In this document: piece after piece, positions 30,380 through 42,121 of the stretch | How the letters are laid out: every line of letters begins with the position of its first letter | Numbering within the stretch: the first letter of the stretch is position 1 | Made by a program: the position numbers and the translations under genes | Source: Chara braunii | Taxonomy: Eukaryota; Streptophyta; Charophyceae; Charales; Characeae | DNA length: 47,785 bases | Assembly: GCA_003427395.1 (NCBI GenBank) | Contig: BFEA01000002.1 | Span: 3,012,899 to 3,060,683 of the forward strand | Direction: 5' to 3' | Notes under the pieces: model-generated | Databases searched by the model: none | Seen by the model: the letters and a program-made list of their open reading frames with translations, nothing else | What the model was told of the DNA's origin: nothing

Positions 30380-30620
30380 CAGGAAAAGGGTTTGACACTA
30401 GTAGCACCAGAGTAATCAACACTGGCAGGCGCTCTTTCCCTGCTCAGTCAATCCTCTGGTTCCCAGAGTAAGCAATGCGGTCAGACACTCTCCAGAGACT
30501 TTCCAAAAAAGCTTCTCAGTAGCAGGTATTTTGGTGTCCAGTTCTCAGCAACCTGCACAGTCAATCCTCTGGACGCCAGAGTAACCAATGCTGGCAGGTT
30601 TTTCTCAACCTTTTTTCTCG
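30380..30620 (+). repeat. Repeats of LINE hairpin H0 between the odpB pieces
   Basis: CAGTCAATCCTCTGG ... CCAGAGTAA.CAATGC.GG occurs at 30446-30480 and 30559-30596, with a partial copy near 30404. The same motif, with different stem bases, lies upstream of H1 in the LINE tails at 18433 and 23305. The stem is CTCTGG / CCAGAG. Confidence 0.6.
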
Positions 30621-30699
30621 GTAAAAAAGAAGAAAAAGAAAAAGGTATTCTCAAATTAACATATTTTTCAAAAGACCTTTTGTTACTTTTGCGAGGCAC

Positions 30700-31600
30700 A
30701 AGGCCTCGATAAGCCCTATTGGGCCCCTGTTTGCAACAGCGTCGCCCGCCCTAAGTGAAGGCAGGCTCGACAGACCCCAAGAGGCCTATTTTGGACTACT
30801 ACGCAACTGGGGAAATTCAGGCAGTTGAGCAGCGCCAGTCGGTTGAAAGCACCCAGGCCCAGGCTGCCTTTCATTGCATGTAACTGAGGCAAGGCCTGGG
30901 CCGGATACACAAAGTGGACCGAACAAAGGCTGAGGGCAGTTGGGTGCTGGTAACCGCCTCAGGCCCTGGGCCTGTTTCCTTCGGTCTGAGGCTCAGCCTC
31001 CCTGGGCCTACCGGAAGCTTCTGGGCCGGGGCCCAGTACCGCAGCACAGTACGCAGCAGCAGGCCACTTCGATCTAAGGAAGGGCCTGCCCATGCATTGG
31101 ACATTCAGGCACTGGCTGCTTTGTGTGCAAGCGCCGCCTGCCAGGGTCACACGCTCACGGGGGAGCTGGAAGGAGCAGGCAGCCATAGCCGAGCTGTGCT
31201 GCTGTATGCTGGATGGGGCGCATGGTGGTCCTTGGGTGCAAGTGGCATCTGTGAGTTGGGGAACGAGGTTGTGAGTGACACGAGAGACATACCTGGTGCT
31301 TGAAGCGTGCGGCATTGGCCGAGATCTGCTCGTACTTCGGGGAGCTGTTGACGTCATCAGCGGCATTGTAGTCTAGGCTAAATAGGATCTGCCATTCGTA
31401 GTCTGGGTGCCGAGCGCCAGATAGGATATCAACATTGGTTCTTTGTTGATGATGATGATGAGACTATTCCAGCACTGTCAATTACGAGCTTTTGGCGTGT
31501 TCTTATTTGGTGGAACTCATGATGCAATTCTGCTTTTGGTTCGAGGTTATGACTATCTGGTCTCATATGTATGATGCTGTTTGATTGTTGAAGTTCGCTA
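30700..31600. other. GC-rich unrecognised sequence between the odpB pieces
   Basis: GC-rich with GGCCTGGGCC-like words; no gene recognised. If the odpB pieces are exons of one gene, this would be intron or inserted DNA. Confidence 0.35.
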
Positions 31601-31619
31601 TTGCTCATCTTTCCTGCAC

Positions 31620-31733
31620 TTTATAAGATCCTCCATAATGACCAATATCTTCACCTATTACAAAAACTTTAGGATCTCTTTTTATCTCTTCATGAATACC
31701 TTAGTTTAAAGCTTCATATAAATCAGAAAACCA
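31620..31733 (-). pseudogene. odpB: odpB / PDH E1-beta exon-like fragment (N-terminal)
   Basis: The minus-strand translation is FSDLYEALN[14 protein letters not shown] and then [17 protein letters not shown], matching the N-terminal region of E1 beta (EAL...[20 protein letters not shown]). It is preceded by TTTTAG and followed by GTGCAG, which look like an acceptor and a donor. An in-frame TAA sits where the family usually has Gln or a similar residue, so this copy looks inactive. About 1.44 kb separates it from the next block, and the intervening KYGDLRVLD segment was not found. Confidence 0.72.
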
Positions 31734-31759
31734 CTAAAACCGTCAAACCCTGCCCACCA

Positions 31760-32400
31760 CCGTGTCTGTGATGATGATGATGCTCACACACACACATTCG
31801 CACTCACTCACACAGGCCTGCACTGGCGCATGCACTTGCTCGTGCGTGCACCCTCGCGCTCACGCGTACGCTGGCGCGCGTGCTCACACGCCGGCGCAAA
31901 CGCGCGTGATGGCACATGTCGGCACCCTCGCGCTGTCGGAGGGCGGGCCCTCAGCTGTGTACCGGATACCAGTCCATGAGCCCCTCTGTGTATCGGCTCC
32001 TTGCTCAGACTTCACAGCATACCAGCTCCTTGCCTACAGACCTCTGCTGCGTACCAGGTACAGCCTGATCACTGCCATGGTAGTATACTAGGCTCGTCCT
32101 GCGCGGGTCTTGTCCTTGGACTAGTCCGGCGGGCGCTCCAATGGCAAAAGGGGTGGGTGCTTCACTGGACTTTCCATTGGTCCACACTTGCTCGGCGCCC
32201 TGCTGTACAGCAGAGAACTACCAGCCTGTGGCCGTGGTAGCCACCGGGCTCGCCCAAGGACGTGGAGGTAGAGGGACCAGAGCAGTTTTTTCTACTGCGC
32301 GCTGAGCCCTCTCTAGTCGAGTTATGGGATGTGGGCAACAAGTTACGGTCACAACCAAAGTGAGAAGAGACTGAGGACAGAAAAAGAAAAGAAATAGAAA
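31760..32400. other. Unrecognised sequence with degenerate short repeats
   Basis: A CA/GC-rich stretch at 31781-31920, then loosely repeated GTACCGG/GTATCGGCTCCTTGC words at 31955-32065. No gene recognised. Confidence 0.35.
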
Positions 32401-32411
32401 AGCTAGAAAAA

Positions 32412-32699
32412 TTGTGGTGCCTCGTTTTCCTTCTCTTCTTTTTTTTGCTAATTATAGTGGAGAGCCTGGAGGAGCTGATAAGAAACCCAAGAAAAGTCGG
32501 CCGGTGGGAGCCTTTAGCTCATCGAGTTATGAGCGTCTTTGAAAAGAAGGGCCGAAGGATTTTCGAATTCCTCGTTCCTCCCTCGACGGTCATTTTGCGG
32601 GGGAACAAACGTTTTCGTTTCAAAATTCTGATTGTGAATGGGCGGCCTAGGCTGCCCGACCCTCGCGCTGCAGTTGCTAGCGAGGTGCTATTTGCATAG
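32412..32699 (+). CDS. Hypothetical small open frame (95 aa)
   Basis: Starts MWCLVFLLFFFLLIIVE, a hydrophobic stretch like a signal or membrane segment, then a basic region (RVMSVFEKKGRRIFEFLV, GNKRFRFKILIV) to a TAG at 32697. I do not recognise a family. It may be chance, because the N-terminus comes from a T-rich run. Confidence 0.2.
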   Translation: MWCLVFLLFFFLLIIVESLEELIRNPRKVGRWEPLAHRVMSVFEKKGRRIFEFLVPPSTVILRGNKRFRFKILIVNGRPRLPDPRAAVASEVLFA

Positions 32700-33051
32700 G
32701 ACCCCAAAATGGGAGCACCCGCGGCCGCATTGGTAGGAGAGTCATCACCCCCTGCGGAAGGTCATGAGTCCCCTACTTGCCATCGGACACGGGTACCCTT
32801 CAGGAGTTGTCCGATGGCGTGTTTTGACAGGAAGAGGGTGCCCGTCGGTATACCGTTATGGGACAGTGGCGCACCAGACCAGATTAGACCGAAGCAACAA
32901 AGATCGCAGGTCATAGAGTCGCGTCCGTACCCGCCTTGAGTTAAAATTCCGTTAAATTAAATTTTGTTGTTGGCAAATGAAGTATTATTATATTGTTGTT
33001 ATTTTAACTCGTCTTCTTGTTTAGTGCACGGGTGTCACAACACTCTCAGAC

Positions 33052-33062
33052 TCTATAAAAGC
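33052..33062 (+). promoter_or_regulatory. Possible TATA box
   Basis: CTATAAAAGCAG in an otherwise AT-neutral context, about 270 bp upstream of the open frame at 33324. The same TATAAAAGCAG word occurs in MITE candidate 3. Position alone is weak evidence. Confidence 0.25.
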
Positions 33063-33323
33063 AGTCCCCGATTGGCTATGGGTTAGTAGGTGAGTGTGAG
33101 CCTGTGATATGACCTTGCTCCCTCTCGAGTCAAGGTAGCGGTATAGTGTCATTCCCCGGACTTTTAGTGTCTGAGCCTAGCCAACGGGCTTCTCACGCGG
33201 GATGTGGGAGTGGAGGAGCAGAGTCAGTAGCGAGCTATTGGGAAGGTGGTGGCTATGGCCTACAGAAACGGGTTGCAAGGCTATAGTCCTGACTGTTGGA
33301 GACATATAGTGTGATGGTCCCCA

Positions 33324-33737
33324 ATGTTTGGGGAGGGCCCCTGGATTACCACTATCCTGAACTACGACGGGGGAGACGAGGCCAAGTTCAAGATTCATGT
33401 AGAGGGAGCAAGAGAGGAGGAGATGAGGGCGAATCAGAAATTGCAGCCGACCGTGAGTGGGGCAAAAAATAGAGCGAAGCGAAGGTGCAGGTGGGACGGG
33501 GTCACGACAAAGGTCCAGATGACAATCGCGTACCATGAGGTCGAGACTTCTATCGGTACTACGGAGCGCGAGCAACAACACCTGGACCGCGATTCTGAGG
33601 GGGAGAGTGAGGTCAATGCGGCGGAGACCCGGTCTTGGCATGGGCTGGATCAGTGGCGAAGGGATCCCCCGCCGATAAAACTTGTGGAGAGCAGCCCAGA
33701 GCCCATTTCGCAACGGCAACGAGACCAAGGCCACTAG
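33324..33737 (+). CDS. Hypothetical open frame (137 aa), charged
   Basis: ATG at 33324, MFGEGPWITTILNYDGGDE, rich in Glu, Arg and Gln with no recognised domain. It stops at 33737 shortly before the GA microsatellite. Composition is unlike the surrounding low-complexity DNA, but no family is evident; it could be a gag-like remnant or chance. Confidence 0.25.
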   Translation: MFGEGPWITTILNYDGGDEAKFKIHVEGAREEEMRANQKLQPTVSGAKNRAKRRCRWDGVTTKVQMTIAYHEVETSIGTTEREQQHLDRDSEGESEVNAAETRSWHGLDQWRRDPPPIKLVESSPEPISQRQRDQGH

Positions 33738-33768
33738 GCGGTTACAGGCAGACACTCGGTCACGATCG

Positions 33769-33771
<3 letters not shown>

Positions 33772-33856
<85 letters not shown>

Positions 33857-33857
33857 N

Positions 33858-33931
<74 letters not shown>
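33772..33931. repeat. (GA)n microsatellite
   Basis: GA run of about 160 bp with one ambiguous base. Confidence 0.97.
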
Positions 33932-33934
<3 letters not shown>

Positions 33935-34780
33935 CGGACGTCGTCGGCCAGGGGATTCGCTCACGTCTTGCCCATGCCATAGTTGGAGTAGGCATCCCCA
34001 AGCGTGGGTTCACCGCCAGTGATACAGGCGTTCTCGTATGATTAGAGGGAAGGGGGAGGCCTTGCTCGCACAACTCGTCCATTCTATGCCTAATCAGCAT
34101 GACAACGTACTATCTACTGCTCACTCTAAGAGTAATGCGTGATCGGCGAGGGGAAGGAGCCGAAGAGAAGGGGCTATACATGATCAGGGCGGAGGAGCGA
34201 ATGTGCGAAAGGGGAATAATAATGCTCCGCTAATTCCTACCAAAGATTATCATCGGAGTGAAGAGGGTATGTTGTAACAAGATAACCGGTTGACGTCAAC
34301 GCCCTTGAAGGCGCGGTGTGAGATACTCGTGTGTGAGAAGAATTCAGTCGCCGTGAGAGAGGGCTCAAAGTCAATTGGTCGTTATTAGGGTCACGAGTTA
34401 CAGACAGTATATGTAACGCTGACGCAGCGCAGAGGGGTCAAACCCTGGAGGAAAGTGGTGCCTAGACTTTTTGATTGAGGTCATCTCGTAGGTTGGGTCA
34501 TGGTGTTGAACTCGACGAAATGAAACATGTGGAAAGTCTGCTCCTAAAACGCGTTGCGGGCGCTCTCCTCGTCATCTTGCTAATTTTTGAACGTTGCTTG
34601 GGCTTGTGATTGTTATCGACTGACTTTAGGATTCCACTCGCCATCTGCAGTCCACAATCAGACGCCGCAAAAGGTGTTAACTGGTCCGTGCAAATCCTAG
34701 TATGAACCAGGTCTTGAGTTGATTAATGGGGGACCGCTTAATAGCGAACTGCCAAGAATTTGATGTAAACGTCTTATGTT

Positions 34781-34895
34781 ATTCACTGGTGTTGGAAAAG
34801 CTTTGTATCTGTAAGGGCTCCAATGAGCATTCGTGAGGAACTCTTACAGATAACGAGGAACTCAGAGATACGAAGCTTTTCCAACACCAGTGAAT
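34781..34895. repeat. 30-bp inverted repeat with a nested hairpin
   Basis: Left arm 34781-34810 (ATTCACTGGTGTTGGAAAAG...) and right arm 34866-34895 are complementary with one difference that would be a G-U pair in RNA. A competing 9-bp hairpin (ATCTGTAAG 34807-34815 with CTTACAGAT 34843-34851) overlaps the inner end of the left arm. Confidence 0.8.
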
Positions 34896-34899
34896 TGGA

Positions 34900-37800
34900 T
34901 TCTAGATATCCGTTGCCCCGTCTTTGGTTTAATTAAGCATCGCGAGTGATTAATGATGTTGTTGTTACTCTCATCTCGGTGCTCCTGCCTGAAAACGGGA
35001 AGATGCCTATAAGAATGGTCAAGAAAATAAGGGGGACTGGGCAACGACTGAGGGGAGTGAAATGCTAGTGGTTCACGCCTAGGGAACTGTGATTAGTGTC
35101 ACTCTGATGATCTGTCCTCTAGCCTTTGTTCGAGGTAACCGCACGTGTTTTGGGTTGTACTTGGCTCTGTACGAAGCTGAAAATGAGCTTTCTTGAATGT
35201 TGAAAGACATTGGTTGCCTGAGATGAGAACTCTTGGTTAGCAATATCAGTTTGGTCGCTGGTGCTTTTACAAGTACGGGCGTGTGTCATCTGAGTGGGTG
35301 ACTTATGAATCATTCGATAAGGGTTGACTCATGTGGTGTTACTTCTGTCGGGTCCAAAGGGGGCTAAGCTAGAGTCTCTCAGTCCATTTCCCTCACTAGC
35401 CTGCACGACCCTGTGAGGGTTCCATGGACGATCGGGCTGGAGGCTCATCTAAAACGAATCGATTATATCGTATTGTATTGATGTAAGAGTAAGTGATTGC
35501 ATAAGGTTTTTTGTGGTCTGGGACTATCGAGCTCATCATCCTTATCAGGTATCTGTAACGTTCCCTTTCCTGCCAAGTAGGCGTGCTTTACCTGATCAAG
35601 AAAAATCTCAAACTGAACCCAGCCCCACATAAGTGACCACTCAGTTGAGCCTGATAAACACCTACTTTATTCAAGATTTCTACTTGCATGGCCCTGTACG
35701 ACTCTTTCTTAAGTGGGCAGGAATAAAGCGATGCTTAGAAAAACAGTTTATCTCCTGGCGAAGTTTCTCCTTGATGGAGACTAATTGAAAGCATAAGGAT
35801 GGGAAACTCTTTCACTCTGATTGCAAAGGCTAAGGGTACTCTCTGGGAGAGCTAAAGAATCCTATTATGGATAAGTACAAGCCTACCAATACTAGGGCAG
35901 TAGTGGTGATCCTGCTCTACTGTTTGACTGCAATTATTTACAATGGCTGCTTCACTTTCAGTTTCAATGCTTTATGGGCCTTTACTAGGCCTGCATCTGG
36001 CCGCTCTCTACCCTGAGTGTTAGCGTAGCTTGTGCACGTACCGTGGGCAGAGCCTATGCTGAAGGTTCAGGCACGTTTCGTGTGGCCAAGAAAACAACCA
36101 CCCCTGCAACGTTTAACTATGGGAAGGCTCTTCCCTATATCCCTCTAAGTAGAGAACGGTATAAGACAATTGTCATGTGTCACTTGAGTGAGGACAAACT
36201 AATGAGAATTCTCAATGTGAAACACCAGCAGAAGCTTAGATCTCATAGTAATAGGGTGTCTATCCTCTTGCAAGTGATATGACAACATGGCGAAACGTCT
36301 AGGATGAGTCTGCGCTTTTACCATACAGAGATACATCTTTACCATTTACCCATCGTAACTCGTTTGATGAGGGAGTAAAACCCGTGTGGCTTGGAACTAG
36401 CTTTAGCAGCGAATTGCACCTTCCCGGAAATGACCAGGCATACTCGGTCAAATTCACCTGCCACATGAGGTTGGCTTCACCCCGTTCGAATGCTGCCTCT
36501 ACGGATGCCTTGGAACATCACTGAATCAGGAAAACTCTGAGAAGGCACCGCGGACTGAGGATTGTCCAAGGTTGTATCCAACCTGGTCTTACCGCATCGA
36601 CGAGACATGGATTTAATGATACAGTAGACATTTTGAGCAGAACGCCCTCAACGGTGACTGAGGGAGGTGACCCCCTTCTGATTGTTCCCACATTCCAAAA
36701 ACGTGTGGATGACAAATGAACAGAGGCCACTCCAAGTAGCGCCTTGTGCTTCTCGAAGAGCAACCTGCGCATTGCGAAGTCCACCCTAGCTTGCTAACTT
36801 GGAAGACTCTGAATGACACTCTGTTTTCGTCCTGGACAGGCGATACCACTATTAGTTGTACGCTGCTCGGAGTTGATCATACCCACTGTGTCGTGCCTGA
36901 GCTCCAATTAGGTCTTCCAACTAGACTCGTACTAAAATGAAATCATACACCGATAGAGACGGGGTTTAGCCGCGTCTCGTCATACTTCCTGACAGGGGGA
37001 TCCAGTGGCAATGCACTGAAGATGAGTAAAACTTCGTCAACTGTTATTCCCAGTGCAGAGGATTGGTAAAACTTGTGCTCTCTTTCCCAACAAAATTAAA
37101 TAAAAGTGTGCCTCATGAGGGAAGAACTATGTACAACAAAGATGTTCTTATGATGCCTTGTACCCTTCATCAAGGCAAAGCATGAGGATGGGAAGGCAAA
37201 TTTATTGAGGCCATCTTACGTGGATCATATGAGAGAGAAAGTTGCAGTGCTGATAAGAGACCACACACTTATTGAGTGCGTCTTGTACTTCCTTGACCCG
37301 GACGAGAAGTCACACAGCACTTACTCATCCATCGAGACCGACCAAGCCAGGTCGAAGCTCGATAGAGCGTGAAGGTGTTCAAATCACTCTGTCAAAAGTT
37401 TTATTAACACTTCAATCAACGAGAGTCATTCAGTAATTTGTGCTTTTTCTCAATAACCTTGTTGTCGGGTGGTAGACATGCATTAGCTTTTACCATCGCT
37501 CGTTTCGAAGAAATTATCAGAAAACCCCAACTAAGATCAATCGTCATTTCGACCACTTTCATCTGTCTTAGAGATCGATATCAACCAGGCAGCGCCCCCA
37601 TCGAAAGACTCTGAGATGAGTATCAGCATCCACCTCTACACATGAGTGCAGTTCAGTCATCCCTGATCAGTGAGTCGGTATTGACCACTTATTGACCACT
37701 CTCAACCAAATCTCCTTAAGTCAGTTGTCACCCTGCAGATCAGATCTCGCATCAACATTCCATCAGCGGTGGCACACAACCCGCGTAGAAGTGTTCAACA

Positions 37801-38650
37801 GTTACTAAACATCCTAATTAACATCAACGGTTTTGAGTCTGAGAGCGGCTTCCCACTTTGAGTGTGGAGCCCACCAAAGCCATCTGCGGTCTATCCTGTT
37901 CACTGCCTAAGTCTTGGAGTGTGGAAGAAATCATAAAAGAAGATGAGGTCCTAGGGATGAAATTCAGATCTAACAGAGATAAGAAGGAGGGATGGGAAAA
38001 ATAGGCATGTCAGGATATGAATTCACATAAGTAGGTACAGAGAGAATGTGTAGTTAGGATAATCGGAGAAAAGAAGTATGTTGAATATGTTTTCGATTTT
38101 TATGATCGCAATGGCAAGTTGCATCGCACTGGCTCGTTACTAGAAACGGTGAACAGGTCAGGGCTAAACTCGGGTGAAGTAGAGTACTCATTCTCTCTCT
38201 TTCAAAGACCTCATTAGCAAGGTACTCAACAAGCAATACTCGTCACCCAAGCTCCCCCTCCCTCGGTGTCAAACAGTCAGTAACCAACAGGTCAGCGAAC
38301 GGATATCGTACAGTTTCCGATCATCCAAGACATTGTCAGTGGTAAATAGCCAAAGTTGATTACAACCATACTAGCATCAGTGTTACACGACCAGCATACT
38401 ATAAGATCATCTTCAATCGGACTTCATCATTATTATGTTCACTCTCTGCAACCTTCCTAGCACATGAGTGTCATCAACTCATTCCCAGTCCACTAACCAG
38501 TCTCAGCAGGATTGTTTCCAATGATGTCTTTTAGTATTAGTATATCAGTGCAATTGGCTTCAAACAAAGAGAGTTATCAATATTTGGTGTCCTCACTGAA
38601 TTTGCAGAAGGTACCATCCATGACTTCAAAACTTGTGTGAAAAAAGGCAA
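34900..38650. other. Long unrecognised region
   Basis: About 3.7 kb of ordinary-complexity sequence without a recognised gene, RNA or element. Open frames are at most about 80-90 codons. One frame at 36043-36282 (GRAYAEGSGTFRVAKKTTTP...) is open upstream to 35989 but lacks an ATG and has no recognised family. Confidence 0.4.
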
Positions 38651-38658
38651 AGAGCCTC

Positions 38659-39105
38659 ATGAACGCTTTGATTCAGTCTAGATCACGGCAGCCAGATACC
38701 TTGAGGAGAGAGAGAGAGAGAGAGAGAGAGTTTGATGAGAGTGGGACAAAGCTGATTTGTAGCTTCATACCTAAACTTTACACTGACTACCCTAGACCTT
38801 TAATTCCCTTTCTTCTCACAGATGGCTCTTGCTGGGGTGACTTGGTAGATTTGGCCAAGAGGTATATCTCCCCTACAGACGAGGGATTTTCTCTCAGCCA
38901 TATCTCCTTACATTATGGGAGGAATTTTGTGTTATGGTTGACTTCCGTATCATGGGTCTTCGATGAAAGTGTTCAGAACTCGCAAGTTTTAGGTGGCTCT
39001 ACATCCAGAAGCCACAATCTCAAAAAGTACATAGACGTGGCCCAAACCACAATAGAAACACAACCAAATAAGAGATTGAGAATGAGACTTGAGAGGGATG
39101 AGTGA
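38659..39105 (+). CDS. Hypothetical open frame followed by an AATAAA
   Basis: 148 codons including a GA repeat (38704-38730) that gives an Arg-Glu run; the later part reads FIPKLYTDYPRPLIPFLLTD and HYGRNFVLWLTSVSWVFDES. It stops at 39105 and an AATAAA lies at 39382-39387. No recognised domain. The first codon is not ATG unless it begins at MNALIQ. Could be a partial exon or chance. Confidence 0.25.
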   Translation: MNALIQSRSRQPDTLRREREREREFDESGTKLICSFIPKLYTDYPRPLIPFLLTDGSCWGDLVDLAKRYISPTDEGFSLSHISLHYGRNFVLWLTSVSWVFDESVQNSQVLGGSTSRSHNLKKYIDVAQTTIETQPNKRLRMRLERDE

Positions 39106-39644
39106 GGACTCTTGATGAGTGTCGACCAATAACCATGTCTATTCATCTGTATTTTCTGAGACTATTATGAGTTATCACGTTTCCGTCATTCATCTTTGTT
39201 TTTGCCTTGAGTCAGTTTGTCCTGGTTTCTTGCACCGATTTTGCCTTGACTTTGCTGATGTTATGTTTGTTGGATGATCTTGTCACAGTTCTCAAAATTA
39301 GTAAATCGGCGGAATTGATATAGGCATAGCACACCAAATTTTCATAATTATCATTTGCATGATTTTTGCTGTTCTGAATCAAAATAAAAGATTCCTAAGA
39401 TCAAGGACCGGCGAAGCCCGCAACTGAAGGGTCTCACTCGAAGCCGAACACACACAACAGGAAGGGATATGCATTATTTAATTTATTTTATTTATTGCAA
39501 AACTCTATAAAATCTTGCGTGACAGCCTATTGACTTTCTAGTCGCCGGAAGTGGCCTGACTGCAATAAGTGCGATAGTGCGCCCTCGTGCAAGCGCCAGC
39601 AGTCCCGGTCACCATCGCGCGCGACCTGACTACCAACTGGCCTA

Positions 39645-39748
39645 GCTCAGTTGGTACACCCATGAACTGGCGAGCTACAGACCTCAATCCGAATTCAGAG
39701 GGAATCGGTTAAGAGTTAAATAGCCCTGAATAAACCTGGAAAAAAAAA
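39645..39748 (+). mobile_element. Short tRNA-like SINE candidate
   Basis: GGCCTAGCTCAGTTGGTA (A-box) at about 39649, a degenerate B-box region near 39685-39697, and an A run at 39739-39748. About 105 bp. It resembles the head of the SINE at 20648, with a different body. Confidence 0.45.
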
Positions 39749-40399
39749 GACTTGGAGCCAGTCGGTTCGACGAGGATATCTCAAGGCTGTTGCAGTCACT
39801 CTTTCCAAATAAATAAATACAATTGATTACCCCATCTGAACAAGTTTATTTTCCAATATCGAGGCATGAAGACCGTTGATGTATTATGTTTTCGGTTATT
39901 TATTAAACCACCAGTACTTCCTAAAGTTACAGTGGTTAACAAGCCGTGACAATGATGAACGTACGGGGCAAATTGGGGAGCGCCCAAATTCATCCGACTT
40001 GAAACGCTTCTACGTTATTTTTTCCGACGACTGATGTATAGGCCAAGTACTGCTGCAAGTACATGGCCCCAGCCTTGCATGAAGTTTTTGTCCCACAAGC
40101 AAAACTTGGAGGGGCCACGCGGCTTGGGGCGCCGTTGAAAAAAAAAATCGACAGCCTCCGAAGTGGTGCAGGTTTTGTGCTCACACCCGCGGGTCGATGT
40201 GCGGTGTACTGGTGCTTCAACGGTTCATTTCCGATCCCCGGAACATGGACCTGTTTGCTAGCAGAAAAAATGGAAGTCTGTAGTTTTTTCAACTTTTCTA
40301 TCATTCTACCGTAGATTGTTCAACTACAGAAGTTTCTCTTGAACAAAACCTTGTCGCCACTAGATTTGTCAGTAACTCCCTCTCTTTTTTGTTCCCTTC

Positions 40400-40690
40400 T
40401 AAGTTTTTTTTTTTTTTTTTTTTTAAGCTATGTTCTTCTCTCAATTTCACCTCACACTACCTACCTACCACTACTCAAATTTGTCGGCATACGGGAACTG
40501 TGGTGACAAGAGAACATGGGGGGGCTGCTCCCGACCTGCAGGTGGGCGATACCGGCTAGGGGACAGCCGGTAGCATCAGGAACTATGCCAAAAGGACCAA
40601 TCCCTGTGCCTCCCCTCAGGTCCCCTCCCCTACGAACATCAGCAGACTCTGCTCAATGCCGATCGGGGGATCCAGTGGCGGGGTGGAAAG
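40400..40690 (-). mobile_element. tRNA-derived SINE, second copy lacking the head
   Basis: Body words shared with the SINE at 20195-20648 (GATACCGGCTAGGGGACAGC, GAACATCAGCAGACTCTGCT) and a poly(A) tail on the minus strand (T run 40406-40425). The tRNA-like head is absent beyond 40690, so it is 5'-truncated. Confidence 0.65.
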
Positions 40691-40899
40691 CAAGGAATTC
40701 CTCACAAACAACCCGTTCCTTTTTTCTTTCTTTCTTCTTCTTTATTTTTCTTTTTTATTCTATTGGGACTACATTGACCAATCCATTTTCCCTAATTTTC
40801 CCTGAAGTTAAACCACCAGTACGTTTCCCAGCGATTTTGCAGAAAGATGTTAAACATGTATGCTGTATGTTGACCAGTCCATTAGACCTTCCATGAATT

Positions 40900-41300
40900 A
40901 CCCAGCAGCCCTTTCTCTGCCATTTACACTGATTATGGGCCTCCGGGCGCTACTCAAGAAACGAGAAAAAGAGTGAGTCTGTCTTAAACCACCCGCCTGA
41001 GTACTTCCGAGGCACTTTTCCCAGGGGCTGGAAACGCCCTGCACGCCAAAAAAAGACAAACCGGCGAGGGACTCCTTTTGGCAGGTGCCGCCAGCCATTT
41101 TACTCTGGAGGCCAAGCCCCGAGAGTTGCAGCAGCGCGCAAGCCGCGACTTTGAAAAAATGGTTGGGAGACGTACTAGTTTAAGATAGAAGGTGGCCGTG
41201 TACATCTGTTACTATGAGTACTACCAGGTACTACACCTTGCCACCTACTGTGTAAAGAAGGATGCGCTCACAGATTTTCTCCTTTTATGAGTACTACGGT
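40900..41300. other. Unrecognised intergenic sequence
   Basis: No gene recognised. Confidence 0.35.
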
Positions 41301-41304
41301 CAGA

Positions 41305-41742
41305 CCCTATGTCAACCTTCCCAAAGATACGGCAACGAGCCCACGTGCGGTAAGGTATGTAGCCCTGAGGAGCAAGCGATGCACAGATGATGTAGAGTTA
41401 CAGTAAGGCCCTTTTACTTGTTTTTTTTCTTGCTTCAATCTGTTCATGGGGAGCATCACGTGCTGGGAATCGGGCCCAGCATCCCTCACAGAGATTATTC
41501 AAGCTTTCTATATTTAACGGGGGCTCTTACCCGCCTTCAGCTTGAAGCTTCAAAAAAGTCTTCAATCTTCCAGAAGATACGGCGGCGACACCACGTGTTG
41601 TCACTTAAAGGCATGTGGGGCTGAGGGGGCCCTTACCCGCCTTCAGCTTGAAGATTCAAAAAAGTCTTCAATCTACGTCAACCTTCCAGAAGATACAGCG
41701 GCGACCCCACGTGTTGCAACTTAAAGGCACGTGGGCCTGAGG
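41305..41742. repeat. Three tandem-like repeats carrying CCACGTG
   Basis: Units at about 41519-41624 and 41625-41741 share CTTACCCGCCTTCAGCTTGA and CAGAAGATACRGCGGCGAC, each followed by CCACGTGTTG. A more distant unit lies at 41311-41400. The second unit has a short extra piece (CTACGTCAACC). A LINE tail is inserted between the first and second units. Confidence 0.8.
41420..41486 (-). mobile_element. Tail-only LINE copy, G-C class
   Basis: H1 at 41462-41480 (GCTGGG with CCCAGC), a degenerate H2, and a T run at 41421-41428 that is poly(A) on the sense strand. About 65 bp; no H3. Confidence 0.6.
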
Positions 41743-41945
41743 ACCCAGCAATGTACAGACAATGAAGAAGCACGTTCGCACAAAAGAAAGAAATTGAGGA
41801 GAGAACAACCTCCGCCATAACTTGGCAATCTTGTGCTGCAAAAATGAAAGAAAGGAAGGCACGTGATGTCATGCACTCATGTCAGAACATACGAGGAATG
41901 TGTCAGATCCTATGTGCTGATGATGTAACTGGAAAAGGGTCCAGG

Positions 41946-42000
41946 AAAAAAAAAAAAAAAAAAAAAAGAAGAAGAAGAAGAAGAAGAAGAAGAAGAAGAA
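41946..42000. repeat. Poly(A) and (GAA)n
   Basis: 22 A followed by about 11 GAA units. Confidence 0.95.
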
Positions 42001-42121
42001 AGGGTCCAGGCTTCTGACAAAGATTGACAAGGGAATGCGAATGAACACCAGACGCACTGGTAAGAAGAAAAGCAATTAGTACGGAAAAGACAAATATACG
42101 ATCATTTTAAATTAGACATCA

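Noticed and set aside
31690-31720. TAA in odpB as evidence of an alternative genetic code or RNA editing
   Set aside because: One codon in a fragment that also lacks segments; a nonsense mutation is simpler.
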